Shown: positions 1 to 8,046, counted from the stretch's first letter. The stretch is 21,860 nucleotides of DNA from Pseudomonadota bacterium (GCA_023388075.1 JAEWGX010000067.1:1-21860); one strand, 5' to 3'. Notes: generated from the letters alone by a model not told the origin. A program made the numbers and translations.

Positions 1-97
1 TGGTGCCGCGGGGTCGTCCGGGGTATTGTCGGGGCGGCCCCGCGGCTGGGTGCCCGCCTTGGGCGGGGGGCACGCCGCAGTCCCGTCCGACAGCCTC

Positions 98-1009
98 CTA
101 GATCGCATCGATGAAGCCTTCCATCCGCTTGCGGATGGCGGCGTCGGGAATGCGTCCGAAGGCGGCCCCCATGTTGTCGACGACATACTCGGGGCGCGCC
201 ATCCCGGGAATGACGCAGGTGACCGCCTCGTGGCCGATGAGGTACTTGAGGAAGAACTGCGCCCAACTGCCGCAGTCGAACTCGCTTGCCCAGGCCGGGA
301 GCGGTTTGTCGCGGGTCGCCTGGAAGAGGCGGCCGCGGCCGAAAGGCAGGTTGACCATGACCGCCATGCGCCGCTCCCGCGCGAGCGGCAGCAGCCGCTC
401 GGCCGCCCCGCGATTGTCCAGCGCATAGTCGACCTGGATGAAATCGAGCGTCTCGCGCGCCATCATCGCCTCGAAATCCGCGTACTGCCGATCGTTGGAG
501 GTGGTGGCCCCGACATAGCGGATCCGTCCCGCGTGCTTCAGCTCGCGCAGCAGCTCGAGCTGCGTGGCCGTGTCCTGCAGGTTGTGCACGGCGACCAGGT
601 CGAGGCGGTCGCGTCCGAGTCGCCGGAAGGATGCCTGCACTTGTGCCTCCCCGGCAGCGCGTCCGGTCGCGCCCACCTTGGTGGCCAGGAAGAGAGGGCG
701 GTCCGGCGGGAGGTCGGGCAGGAGCGAACCCACGACGGCCTCGGCATTGCCGTATGAAGGCGCGGTATCGATGACCGTGCCGCCCAGCTCGGTGAACCTG
801 CGCAGCGTCGCGCGCAGCGTGCCAAGCGTCGCGGCGTCATGGCTGCCCTGATAGCGCCGGGCGGTCCCTACGCCAATCGCCGGGAGCTCCTCGCCGCTCG
901 AAGGAATGGTCTTGCGGACCGGGGTTGCGGCGTGGGCCGGCGGCGGCAGCGCGGCGGCCATCGCGAGCGCGAGGGGACTCGTGATCAGGGTGCGACGCGG
1001 CTGGTTCAT
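98..1009 (-). CDS. Aldo/keto reductase family oxidoreductase with N-terminal export signal
   Basis: An NAD(P)H-dependent oxidoreductase of the aldo/keto reductase superfamily; the substrate cannot be told. The catalytic tetrad is visible as D81 and Y86 (in IDTAPSYGNAE), K111 (in LATKVG) and H142 (in VAVHNLQD). The first 28 or so residues (MNQPRRTLI, a hydrophobic Ala/Leu stretch, then AHA-ATP) resemble a twin-arginine signal with an AxA cleavage site, so the enzyme may be periplasmic; the Tat motif is not perfect. I chose the ATG at 1009 because a GGAG lies 7 bases upstream; an in-frame ATG at 1030 would add seven residues before the signal. The 303-residue length is normal for the family. 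It is divergent from the universal stress gene, and no partner shares its strand. The family call is firm; export and substrate are inference. Confidence 0.88.
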   Translation of the reverse strand: MNQPRRTLITSPLALAMAAALPPPAHAATPVRKTIPSSGEELPAIGVGTARRYQGSHDAATLGTLRATLRRFTELGGTVIDTAPSYGNAEAVVGSLLPDLPPDRPLFLATKVGATGRAAGEAQVQASFRRLGRDRLDLVAVHNLQDTATQLELLRELKHAGRIRYVGATTSNDRQYADFEAMMARETLDFIQVDYALDNRGAAERLLPLARERRMAVMVNLPFGRGRLFQATRDKPLPAWASEFDCGSWAQFFLKYLIGHEAVTCVIPGMARPEYVVDNMGAAFGRIPDAAIRKRMEGFIDAI

Positions 1010-1175
1010 CGCGAGACTCCAATGAAGCATGCTGCCGAATGGCAGCGCCGATTCTTCCAGCTTTCCGGGGGTATGCGGAAGAACCGGCCGCGTCGTTCGA
1101 GGGCATTGCAGCGCCAGGTCCGCGTTGTCGGCGGGGATGATCCCCGGCGGCGCGCCGCCCGGCTACCATTGGGCG

Positions 1176-2084
1176 ATGGAAACCAGCGATTCCTTCCAGT
1201 CGAGGCGGGCCGGCGCCGCCGAGCCAAACACCCCCTCGCAGCTGCTGCTCGCCACCGATCTCGGCTCGCGCTCGGACCGGGCGCTGGACCGCGCCGGCCA
1301 GCTCGCCACCGCCTGGCGGGCCCAGTTGACGGTGGTGCATGCGCTCGAGCAGACGTCGGAGTTTCTCCAGTCGCCAGGGCGCAAGGGCCGCTTCTGGCGG
1401 GTACGCGAGGACCGCGTGGCGGCCGTCGCGCGCCAGCTTCGCGCCGACATGCTGGACGAAGGCGTCAGGGCGTCGGTGGTGGTGGAGGAGGGCGACCCCG
1501 CCGACCTGGTGTTGGAAACCGCGCGCCGCACCGGCACCGAGTTGATCGTGACCGGCCTCGCCAGGGCCGAGCCCTTCGGCCGGCTGCTTCCGGGGACCAC
1601 GGTCGAGCGATTGGTCCGGCGCGCCGATGCGCCGGTGCTGATGGTGCGCAAGCGCGTGCGCGGAGCCTATCGCCGGATCTTCGTCGGGACCGACTTCTCC
1701 GCGGCGTCCGCCGGCGCGTTGATGGTCGCCGCCTGCTGGTTTCCCGATGCGCAGCTCACGCTCTTTCACGCGGCGGAGCCCCCGTTCGGCGGGATCGTCT
1801 CCCGCGACGAACCGGCGGTCGAGTGGGCGCGAACGGCGCGCGGCGAGGCCGAACGCTTCCTCGCGTCCGCCGCCATCCCGATGGATCGGCGTGCCTCGGT
1901 CGCCATCATGGTGGACCAGGGGCGACCCGAGGCCGTGTTGCGGGACTACGCCGAGCAGGATGCATTCGACCTGGTGGTGGTGGGCCGCCGGGGGCGCAAC
2001 CCGGTGGCGGACCTGCTGCTGGGCAGCACCGCCGATGCGATCATGCACCAGGTCCCGAGCGACGTGATGGTGGTGCGCGACTAG
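1176..2084 (+). CDS. Tandem-domain universal stress protein (UspA family)
   Basis: A 302-residue cytoplasmic protein with two UspA folds in tandem, a type usually induced by stress or growth arrest. Domain 1 starts near SQLLLATDLGSRSDRAL (about residue 20) and ends at APVLMVRK. Domain 2 starts at YRRIFVGTDFSAASAG and ends at DVMVVRD. The ATP-binding signature G-2x-G-9x-G-(S/T) is intact in the second domain (GRRGRNPVADLLLGST). It is degraded in the first (GLARAEPFGRLLPGTT lacks the second glycine), so only the second half may bind nucleotide. The open frame extends upstream to 1029, but the ATG at 1176 (METSDSF) gives a normal N-terminus and leaves room for a promoter divergent from the aldo/keto reductase. 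No regulatory site was recognised. Confidence 0.88.
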   Translation: METSDSFQSRRAGAAEPNTPSQLLLATDLGSRSDRALDRAGQLATAWRAQLTVVHALEQTSEFLQSPGRKGRFWRVREDRVAAVARQLRADMLDEGVRASVVVEEGDPADLVLETARRTGTELIVTGLARAEPFGRLLPGTTVERLVRRADAPVLMVRKRVRGAYRRIFVGTDFSAASAGALMVAACWFPDAQLTLFHAAEPPFGGIVSRDEPAVEWARTARGEAERFLASAAIPMDRRASVAIMVDQGRPEAVLRDYAEQDAFDLVVVGRRGRNPVADLLLGSTADAIMHQVPSDVMVVRD

Positions 2085-2111
2085 GCGCCGACGCGGCGGC
2101 CGATACGCCGG

Positions 2112-3734
2112 TCAGTACGCCGCGGCGAGCCCGTCGCGTCGCGGATCGCTCGCGACCACGTAGCCGTCCTCGGCCGAGTCGGGCCCGAGCCGGAGGATGT
2201 ACTGGCCGGCGCCGAAGTCCTGGTAGCTGTCCCGCAGCACGACGGTGCGATGGCCCAGCGCCTCGAGGCCGGCGACGGTCCGCGGGTCCATCCGTGCCTC
2301 GACGTTGATCTCCACGCCGGCGTTGTAGCGCCAGCGGGGCGCGTCGCAGGCGGCCTGCGGCTGCTGCCGGTATTCCACCATGCGCACGATCGTCTGCAGG
2401 TGTCCCTGGGGCTGCATGTTCGCTCCCATCACGCCGAAGCTCATCACCGGCGCGCCGTCGCGAGTGAGGAATCCCGGGATGATGGTATGGAAGGGGCGCT
2501 TCCCCGGCGCGACGACGTTGGGACTGTGCGGGTGCAGGGAGAAGCCGTGGCCGCGATTCTGCAGCGAGATGCCGTACCCCGGCACGACGACGCCCGAGCC
2601 GAAGCCCTGGTAGTTGCTCTGGATGAAGCTCACCATCATGCCCTGCTCGTCGGCGGCGGTGAGATAGATCGTGCCTCCGCTCACCGGATTGCCGGCGCCG
2701 AAGTCCTGGGCCTTGCGGCGATCGATCAGCCTTGCCCGCCCGGCGAGATAGGCCGGATCGAGCAGCTGCGCCGGGGTGACCTTCATCGCGGCGAGCTCCG
2801 CCACGTGGTGGTACACGTCGGCGAAGGCAAGCTTCATCGCCTCGATCTGCAGGTGCTGCGATTCGACGCCGTCGACGGGCAGGGCGGCCAGCTCGAAGTT
2901 GTCCAGGATGCCGAGCGCCATCAGGGCGGCGATGCCCTGGCCGTTCGGCGGAATCTGGTGCAGCTCGTGGCCGCCGTAGGCCATGTCGATCGGCGTCACC
3001 CATTCAGGCGCGAACCCGGCAAGATCCTCGGCCGTCATGGCGCCGCCACTCTCGCGCGCATGGCGGGCGATCGCCTCGGCGATCTCGCCGCGATAGAACG
3101 CCTCGCCGCCGGTTGCCGCGATCAGCGCAAGGCTGCGGGCGGCGTCGGGGAAGGCGAAGCGCTCGCCGATCCGGGGCGCGCGGCCGCGCGGCAGGAATGC
3201 CTCGCGAAAGCCCGGCTGCGAGACCAGGTCGGCGACACCGGCGGCCGCCTCCCATTTCTGCTGGACGACCACGGGCACCGCATAGCCGCGCTCCGCGATG
3301 GCGATGGCCGGCGCGAGCAGGTCGGCGAAGGGCAGGCGCCCGAACCTTTCGCTCATGACCTTCCAGCCGGCGACCGCGCCGGGCACCGTGACCGAATCCC
3401 AGCCGCGCGCCGGCGGGCGGTCGTGGCCTTCGCCGTGACGACCGCGGAACCAGTCGGGCGTCCAGGCGGCAGGCGCCTGGCCGGAGGCATTGAGGCCGTG
3501 GAGCTGCTTGCCGTCCCACAGGATGCAGAACGCATCCGACCCGAGCCCGTTGCTGACCGGCTCGACGATCGTCATCACCGCCGCGGTGGCGATGGCCGCG
3601 TCCGCCGCGTTGCCGCCGGCGAGCAGCATCTGCAGGCCGGCCTGCGCGGCGAGCGGATGCGAGGTGGCGACCGCATTGCGCCCGAATACCGGCAGGCGGG
3701 TCGACAGATACGGATTGTCCCAGTTGAGTTTCAC
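2112..3734 (-). CDS. Gamma-glutamyltransferase family protein (YwrD-like)
   Basis: An Ntn-hydrolase of the gamma-glutamyltranspeptidase family, 540 residues. The family makes a proenzyme that cleaves itself before a catalytic threonine and then hydrolyses or transfers gamma-glutamyl groups, for example from glutathione. The N-terminal family block SHPLAAQAG...GGNAADAAIATA is clear. The likely cleavage site and nucleophile is T355 in SGGTIYLTAAD, followed by VSFIQSNYQGFGSG. The usual GKRP-(S/S)-M-S segment reads GKRPFHTIIP, as in YwrD-type members, so donor handling probably differs from classic Ggt. I see no signal peptide (MKLNWDNPYLS), so the protein is probably cytoplasmic. The start is GTG at 3734, overlapping the ubiX stop as GTGA, which implies translational coupling. 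The location beside a glutathione-dependent reductase fits thiol metabolism, but the substrate is unknown. Confidence 0.9.
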   Translation of the reverse strand: MKLNWDNPYLSTRLPVFGRNAVATSHPLAAQAGLQMLLAGGNAADAAIATAAVMTIVEPVSNGLGSDAFCILWDGKQLHGLNASGQAPAAWTPDWFRGRHGEGHDRPPARGWDSVTVPGAVAGWKVMSERFGRLPFADLLAPAIAIAERGYAVPVVVQQKWEAAAGVADLVSQPGFREAFLPRGRAPRIGERFAFPDAARSLALIAATGGEAFYRGEIAEAIARHARESGGAMTAEDLAGFAPEWVTPIDMAYGGHELHQIPPNGQGIAALMALGILDNFELAALPVDGVESQHLQIEAMKLAFADVYHHVAELAAMKVTPAQLLDPAYLAGRARLIDRRKAQDFGAGNPVSGGTIYLTAADEQGMMVSFIQSNYQGFGSGVVVPGYGISLQNRGHGFSLHPHSPNVVAPGKRPFHTIIPGFLTRDGAPVMSFGVMGANMQPQGHLQTIVRMVEYRQQPQAACDAPRWRYNAGVEINVEARMDPRTVAGLEALGHRTVVLRDSYQDFGAGQYILRLGPDSAEDGYVVASDPRRDGLAAAY

Positions 3735-4351
3735 GTGTGTGTTTCCGGGTTTGTACGGGTGGCCGCGGCCGCCTTCTCGGCCGGGCCGCGCATGCCGTCC
3801 CAGCGCGCGAGCCGCGCGGAACGGATGCCGAAGAGGTCCAGCACCCTGCCGACCGTATCGTTGACCAGGTCGTCGATGGAGGAAGCGCCGGTGTAGAAGG
3901 CGGGCACCGGCGGGAAGACGACGCCACCCATCTCCGTGACCGCCACCATGTTGCGCAGGTGGGCCAGGTTCAGCGGTGCCTCCCGGGTGAGGAGGACCAG
4001 CCGCCGTCGCTCCTTGAGCACCACGTCGGCCGCCCGGCTCACCAGGTTCTCCGAGTAGCCGTTGGCCACCGCCGATAGTGTCTTCATGGAGCAGGGCGCG
4101 ATCACCATGCCCTCGCTCGTGAACGAACCGCTCGCGATCGGGGCGCCGACCTCGCGCGGGCCGTACACGACGTCCGCGAGCTTCTCGATGTCCTTGCGTG
4201 AGAGCGAGAGCTCCTGCCAGGCGCTCAGCACGCCCGCCTCGGAGACGACGAGATGGCTCTCCCATTCCGGCTGGGCGGCGATCTCCTCCAGCAGCCGCAC
4301 CGCGTAGATCGCTCCCGTGGCCCCGGTCACCCCGATCACGAGCCGCTTCAC
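3731..4351 (-). CDS. ubiX: Flavin prenyltransferase UbiX
   Basis: A 206-residue cytoplasmic enzyme. It joins a dimethylallyl group to FMN, making the prenylated flavin used by UbiD-type decarboxylases in ubiquinone synthesis. Visible family blocks are GVTGATGAIYAVRLL at the N-terminus (FMN binding), GSFTSEGMVIAPCSMKTLSA (about 75-94), LLTREAPLNLAHLRNM (about 120-135) and PPVPAFYTGASSIDDLVN (about 147-164). Length is typical, with a short non-conserved Ala/Thr-rich tail. The start is GTG at 4351 because the family begins M-K-R-L-hydrophobic; this GTG overlaps the stop of the upstream hydroquinone reductase as GTGA. The 3' end overlaps the next gene in the same way. No ubiD lies in this window. 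The upstream partner also acts on quinone chemistry, so this small operon plausibly serves quinones. Confidence 0.95.
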   Translation of the reverse strand: MKRLVIGVTGATGAIYAVRLLEEIAAQPEWESHLVVSEAGVLSAWQELSLSRKDIEKLADVVYGPREVGAPIASGSFTSEGMVIAPCSMKTLSAVANGYSENLVSRAADVVLKERRRLVLLTREAPLNLAHLRNMVAVTEMGGVVFPPVPAFYTGASSIDDLVNDTVGRVLDLFGIRSARLARWDGMRGPAEKAAAATRTNPETHT

Positions 4352-5331
4352 AGGGGTGGCCTCCCGGCCGGCACGGGTGCGTCGAAGTCCAGCAACGGGC
4401 CGAGCGGCACGATCCCGGTCGGGTTGATGTTGCGGTGGCTGCCGTAGTAGTGGTTCTTCACGTGCCGCAGGTTGACGGTAGGCGCGATGCCGGGCCACTG
4501 GTAGAGCGAGCGGGTGTACGCCCAGAGCGCGGGATAGTCCACCAGGCGCCGCAGGTTGCACTTGAAGTGCCCATGGTAGACGCTGTCGAATCGCGCCAGC
4601 GTCGTGAAGAGCCGCCAGTCCGCTTCGGTGAGCTCGTCGCCGCAGAGCCAGCGGCGGCGCGAGAGCCGCGCCTCGAGCCAGTCCAGCGTCTCGAAGAGCG
4701 GACCGACCGCGGCCTCGTAGGCCGACTGCGTGGTGGCGAAGCCCGCCTTGTAGACACCGTTGTTGAGGGTGTCGTAGATGCGGTCGTTGAGCGCGTCGAT
4801 CTCGTCTCGCAGGTGCGCCGGATAGTAGTCTCCCGGAGTCGCGCCGATGCCGTCGAACGCGGAGTTGAACATGCGAATGATCTCGGCGGACTCGTTGTTG
4901 ACGATGGTGTCGCGCTCCGTGTCCCACAGGAAAGGCACGGTGGCGCGGCCGCTGTAGTCCGGACGGGCGCGGGTGTAGAGCCGGTGCAGCTCGGTCGCGC
5001 CCATGACCGGGTCCGGCACGACGCCGTCGGCGGCATCGAAGGTCCAGCCGCGCTCGGCCATCAGCCAGTGGGTGACCGAGACGGGGATCATCTCCTGCAG
5101 GCCCTTGATCACCCGGAACACGAGCGTGCGATGCGCCCATGGACAGGCGAGGCTCACGTAGAGTCGATAGCGCCCCGCCTGTGCCGGGAAGCCGCCCGAG
5201 CCGCTCGGCCCGGCACTGCCGTCCGGCGTGATCCAGTTGCGAAAGGACGATGCCTTGCGCACGAAGCGGCCGTCCCGCTCGTTGATATTCGGCGGGGCGT
5301 CGTGCCACTGGCCGTCGATCAGGATGCCCAT
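4348..5331 (-). CDS. Glutathionyl-hydroquinone reductase (Xi-class GST, YqjG/Ecm4 family)
   Basis: A 327-residue Xi-class glutathione transferase. These enzymes use glutathione to reduce glutathionyl-hydroquinones back to hydroquinones. The catalytic cysteine is C63 in SLACPWAHRTL, in the thioredoxin-like N-domain. The family motifs VPFLWDTERDTIVNNESAEI, then GVYKAGFATTQ, RRWLCGDELTEADWRLF and the C-terminal HYYGSHRNINPTGIVP follow in order. The ATG at 5331 is chosen because it starts MGILIDGQW and has GAGGA 9 bases upstream; an in-frame GTG at 5352 is less likely. It heads the operon with ubiX (4-bp overlap) and the GGT-family gene, and is divergent from the metallophosphoesterase with only 66 bp between. 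Family and reaction class are secure; the natural quinone substrate is not known. Confidence 0.94.
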   Translation of the reverse strand: MGILIDGQWHDAPPNINERDGRFVRKASSFRNWITPDGSAGPSGSGGFPAQAGRYRLYVSLACPWAHRTLVFRVIKGLQEMIPVSVTHWLMAERGWTFDAADGVVPDPVMGATELHRLYTRARPDYSGRATVPFLWDTERDTIVNNESAEIIRMFNSAFDGIGATPGDYYPAHLRDEIDALNDRIYDTLNNGVYKAGFATTQSAYEAAVGPLFETLDWLEARLSRRRWLCGDELTEADWRLFTTLARFDSVYHGHFKCNLRRLVDYPALWAYTRSLYQWPGIAPTVNLRHVKNHYYGSHRNINPTGIVPLGPLLDFDAPVPAGRPPL

Positions 5332-5397
5332 CGCAGCATGTCCTCGTTTCACGGCGGCCCGCCGGCGCTCGGCAGGACCGTCTCGCTATCATAGGGC

Positions 5398-6159
5398 ATG
5401 AAGATCCAGGTTCTCTCCGACCTCCATGTGGGCCGCGGTACCTTCGAGCCACCGCGCACGGATGCCGACCTGCTCGTCGTCGCGGGCGACGTGTCGCGCC
5501 CCGCGAGGGCGGTGGAGTGGGCGTCCTCGCTCGGCAAGCCGGTGCTCTACGTGCTCGGCAACCACGAGTTCTACGGCGGCAGCCTCGACGGGACCGTGCG
5601 CGAGTTCCGGCGGCTTGCGGCCGGCACGCCGGTGCGCCTGCTGGATTGCGACCAGGCGGTGGTGGGCGGCGTGCGCTTTCTCGGCTGCACCTTGTGGAGC
5701 GACTTCCGCCTGCTCGGCGAGGGCCCGGCGCGCGACGTCGCGATCGCGATGGCGATGGCACAGGTCTATGACTTCAGCCGCATCCGCCTCGAGGAAGCGG
5801 GCGAGGCGCTGTTCACCCCGGGCCACTCCGAGACCCTCTTCGACCGCCACGCCGACTGGCTGGCGTCGCGGCTGGCCATCCCGTACCCGGGACCGACCGT
5901 GGTGATCACGCATCACGGCCCCACGCCCCTCAGCATCTCCCCGCGATTCGCGGACTCTCCGCTCAATCCCTGCTTCGTCTCCGATGCCTCCCGCCTGTTG
6001 GACGGCGACCGTGTCGGCCTGTGGATCCACGGGCACCTGCACGACAGCTTCGACTACGAGCTCAACGGCACCCGGGTGCTCTGCAATCCACGCGGCTACG
6101 TGGTCGACGGTGTCGTCGAGAATCCGGCATTCGATCCCGGTCTGGTCGTGGAGGTCTGA
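5398..6159 (+). CDS. Calcineurin-like metallophosphoesterase
   Basis: A 253-residue protein with all five blocks of the binuclear metallophosphoesterase fold: D8-x-H10 in LSDLHVG, GD at 30-31, GNHE at 54-57, THH at 171-173 and HGHLH at 211-215. It should hydrolyse a phosphoester using two metal ions; the substrate cannot be inferred. It is probably cytoplasmic, as no signal or membrane segment is seen. The ATG at 5398 is fixed by the family N-terminus (MKIQVLSDLH). It has no proper ribosome binding site: AGGG lies one base upstream. A TATCAT at 5387-5392 would place transcription at about the ATG, so a leaderless message is possible, but no matching -35 box is seen. The redoxin gene begins 3 bp after the stop, so the two are co-transcribed. 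Confidence 0.9.
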   Translation: MKIQVLSDLHVGRGTFEPPRTDADLLVVAGDVSRPARAVEWASSLGKPVLYVLGNHEFYGGSLDGTVREFRRLAAGTPVRLLDCDQAVVGGVRFLGCTLWSDFRLLGEGPARDVAIAMAMAQVYDFSRIRLEEAGEALFTPGHSETLFDRHADWLASRLAIPYPGPTVVITHHGPTPLSISPRFADSPLNPCFVSDASRLLDGDRVGLWIHGHLHDSFDYELNGTRVLCNPRGYVVDGVVENPAFDPGLVVEV

Positions 6160-6162
6160 GCG

Positions 6163-6669
6163 ATGACGACACGCGATGGCCGCGGTCAGGCCGTGACCAG
6201 CCTGCCGGATCTCGGCGAGGCCCCGGCCTGGCATTCGAGCCGCTGGTTCAACACGAGCACGCCGCTCGATCTCGCCGGGTTGCGGGGGCAGGTGGTGCTG
6301 ATGCACGCCTTCCAGATGCTTTGCCCCGGATGCGTGAGTCATGGCGTTCCGCAGGCCGAGCGCGTGCACCGCCGCTTCGCGGCGCTCGGCGTCGCCGTCG
6401 TCGGCTTTCACACGGTCTTCGAGCACCACGAGGCGATGACACCGGTGGCGCTGTCCGCATTCCTGCACGAGTACCGCGTGACCCATCCAGTCGCCGTGGA
6501 TCTGCCGGTGGCCGGGCAACCGCTGCCGGCGACCATGGCCGCCTACGACATGCAGGGCACGCCCACCACCATCCTGCTCGATCGCGACGGCCGGATCCGG
6601 CTGCAGTCGCTTGGCGGCGTGGACGACCTGGAGCTGGGGACGCTCATCGGGCGGCTGCTGGGCGGGTAG
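6163..6669 (+). CDS. Redoxin / TlpA-like thioredoxin-fold protein
   Basis: A 168-residue thioredoxin-fold protein of the AhpC/TSA-TlpA type. The redox pair is C54 and C57 in LCPGCVSHGVPQ. The cis-proline loop is GTPTTILLDRDGRI near residues 126-140, and the last strand is followed by an acidic helix ending LIGRLLGG. There is no signal peptide, lipobox or membrane anchor, so unlike most TlpA relatives it is likely cytoplasmic. The ATG at 6163 is served by GGAGGT, which lies in the last codons of the metallophosphoesterase 7 bases upstream. The two are therefore an operon with coupled translation. It may be a thiol peroxidase or a thiol-disulfide reductase; a CPGC motif does not decide this. 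Confidence 0.87.
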   Translation: MTTRDGRGQAVTSLPDLGEAPAWHSSRWFNTSTPLDLAGLRGQVVLMHAFQMLCPGCVSHGVPQAERVHRRFAALGVAVVGFHTVFEHHEAMTPVALSAFLHEYRVTHPVAVDLPVAGQPLPATMAAYDMQGTPTTILLDRDGRIRLQSLGGVDDLELGTLIGRLLGG

Positions 6670-6685
6670 GCGCCGGCACCGCCTC

Positions 6686-6707
6686 GACGCCCGCCGCGGC
6701 GGGCGTC
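6686..6707. terminator. GC-rich 22-bp perfect palindrome between convergent genes
   Basis: A perfect inverted repeat (GACGCCCGCCG and its complement) lies in the 54-bp gap between the convergent redoxin and dehydrogenase genes. It would form a very stable hairpin on either strand. There is no T-run after it, so it is at best a weak intrinsic or a pausing/RNA-protecting hairpin serving both genes. Confidence 0.4.
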
Positions 6708-6723
6708 GGTGGTCGTCGTGCGG

Positions 6724-7995
6724 CTACGCGGCCTCGAACGCGGCGGCCCTGGCCACCGGGGCGAGCAGCGGCCGGTCTCCCTCCTCGTCGCGGATCCGCG
6801 TCGGCAGGCCCATGCGGTCGAGCAGGGCGAGCAGCGGCCGCGGATCGAGCTCCTCGACGTTGACCATGCCCTTGACGTCCCAGGTGCCCTTGGCGATCAG
6901 CATCGCCGCGGCGGCCACCGGCACGCCGGCCGTGTACGAGATCGCCTGGCTGCCCACTTCGTCGAAGCTCGACTCGTGGTCGCAGACGTTGTAGATGAAG
7001 ACTTCACGGCGACGGCCATCCTTCTCGCCCCGGACCAGGTCGCCGATGCAGGTCTTGCCGGTGTAGTCCGGCGCCAGCGACGCGGGATCCGGCAGCACCG
7101 CCTTGACCACCTTCAGCGGGACGATCTCCACCCCTTCGGCCGTGCGCACCGGCTTCTCGGAGAGGAGGCCCAGGTTTTTCAGCACGGTGAACACGTTGAT
7201 GTAGTGGTCCCCGAAGCCCATCCAGAACCGGATGTCCGGAACGTCGAGATGACGCGACAGCGAATGCAGCTCGTCGTGCCCCGTGAGATAGGTGGTCGCG
7301 TTGCCCACCACCGGGAGCTGCCACTCCTTGCGCCGCTCGAACATGCGGTTGGCCGTCCAGCGGCCACCCTGCCAGGACCACACCGTGGCGGTGAACTCCC
7401 GGAAGTTGGTCTCGGGGTCGAAGTTGGTCGCGAAGTAGCGGCCATGGCTGCCGGCATTGACGTCGATGATGTCGATGGAGTCGACGCGGTCGAAGCAATG
7501 ATCGACGGCATAGCGCGCGTAGGCGTTCACGACGCCGGGATCGAATCCGATGCCGAGCACGGCGGTGACGCCGGCGGCCTTGCAGTCGTCGCGCCGCTTC
7601 CATTCGTGGTTGGCGTACCAGGGGGGCGCTTCGCACACCTTGTCCGGGTCCTCGTGAATGGCGGTGTCGAGATAGGCGGCGCCGGTGTCGATGCACGCCT
7701 GCAGCACCGTCATGTTCACGAACGGCGATCCGACGTTGATCACGATCTGGCTTCGGGTCTCGCGGATGAGCGCCTTGGTGGCTTCGAGGTCGAGCGCATC
7801 CAGCGCGTGCGCCTCGAGCCGGCCGGGCCCCTGCATGCTTCCCTTCTCGCGCACCGACCGGATGATGTCGTGGCACTTGGAAACGGTCCGCGAGGCGATA
7901 TGGATGTCACCCAGCAGGAGGTTGTTCTGGGCACACTTGTGCGCCACCACGTGGCCGACGCCACCGGCACCGATGACGAGAACGTTCCTCTTCAT
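6724..7995 (-). CDS. Carboxyspermidine/carboxynorspermidine dehydrogenase (saccharopine dehydrogenase family)
   Basis: A 423-residue NAD(P)H enzyme of the saccharopine dehydrogenase family. In this context it should condense aspartate semialdehyde with putrescine (or diaminopropane) and reduce the imine to carboxyspermidine (or carboxynorspermidine). A Rossmann motif GAGGVG is at residues 9-14. Family blocks YLDTAIHEDP, GIGFDPGVVNAYARYA, FATNFDPETNFREF and VCDHESSFDEVGSQAISYTAGVPVA follow. The ATG at 7995 has GGAGGT 8 bases upstream. The gene lies 51 bp downstream of nspC on the same strand, which supports the polyamine role over lysine metabolism. Which diamine is used cannot be read from sequence; spermidine is more usual in this lineage. 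Confidence 0.9.
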   Translation of the reverse strand: MKRNVLVIGAGGVGHVVAHKCAQNNLLLGDIHIASRTVSKCHDIIRSVREKGSMQGPGRLEAHALDALDLEATKALIRETRSQIVINVGSPFVNMTVLQACIDTGAAYLDTAIHEDPDKVCEAPPWYANHEWKRRDDCKAAGVTAVLGIGFDPGVVNAYARYAVDHCFDRVDSIDIIDVNAGSHGRYFATNFDPETNFREFTATVWSWQGGRWTANRMFERRKEWQLPVVGNATTYLTGHDELHSLSRHLDVPDIRFWMGFGDHYINVFTVLKNLGLLSEKPVRTAEGVEIVPLKVVKAVLPDPASLAPDYTGKTCIGDLVRGEKDGRRREVFIYNVCDHESSFDEVGSQAISYTAGVPVAAAAMLIAKGTWDVKGMVNVEELDPRPLLALLDRMGLPTRIRDEEGDRPLLAPVARAAAFEAA

Positions 7996-8010
7996 TTGAA
8001 ATGACCTCCA

Positions 8011-8044
8011 ATCATGTGATGCTGTGGATCATGTGATGCTGTGG
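8011..8044. repeat. Perfect 17-bp tandem duplication between nspC and the dehydrogenase
   Basis: The unit ATCATGTGATGCTGTGG occurs twice head to tail (8011-8027 and 8028-8044), filling most of the 51-bp gap just after the nspC stop codon. Each copy carries the short palindrome ATCATGTGAT. It looks like a recent slippage duplication. It leaves the downstream ribosome binding site untouched. Confidence 0.9.
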
Positions 8045-8046
8045 AT

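Noticed and set aside
1..97. A terminator for the aldo/keto reductase gene
   Set aside because: GCCGCGGGG pairs with CCCCGCGGC here, but the loop is long and no T-run follows, so it is not a convincing terminator. No gene is seen in this stretch.
2250..3896. A 548-codon plus-strand frame opposite the GGT-family gene
   Set aside because: It has no recognisable domain and mirrors a gene with all family motifs on the other strand.
5364..5392. A full sigma70 promoter for the metallophosphoesterase
   Set aside because: TATCAT is a fair -10 box but nothing resembling TTGACA lies 16-18 bp upstream, so only a weak note was kept in the gene entry.
8011..8044. A CRISPR-like short repeat
   Set aside because: There are only two abutting copies with no spacers; it is a tandem duplication.
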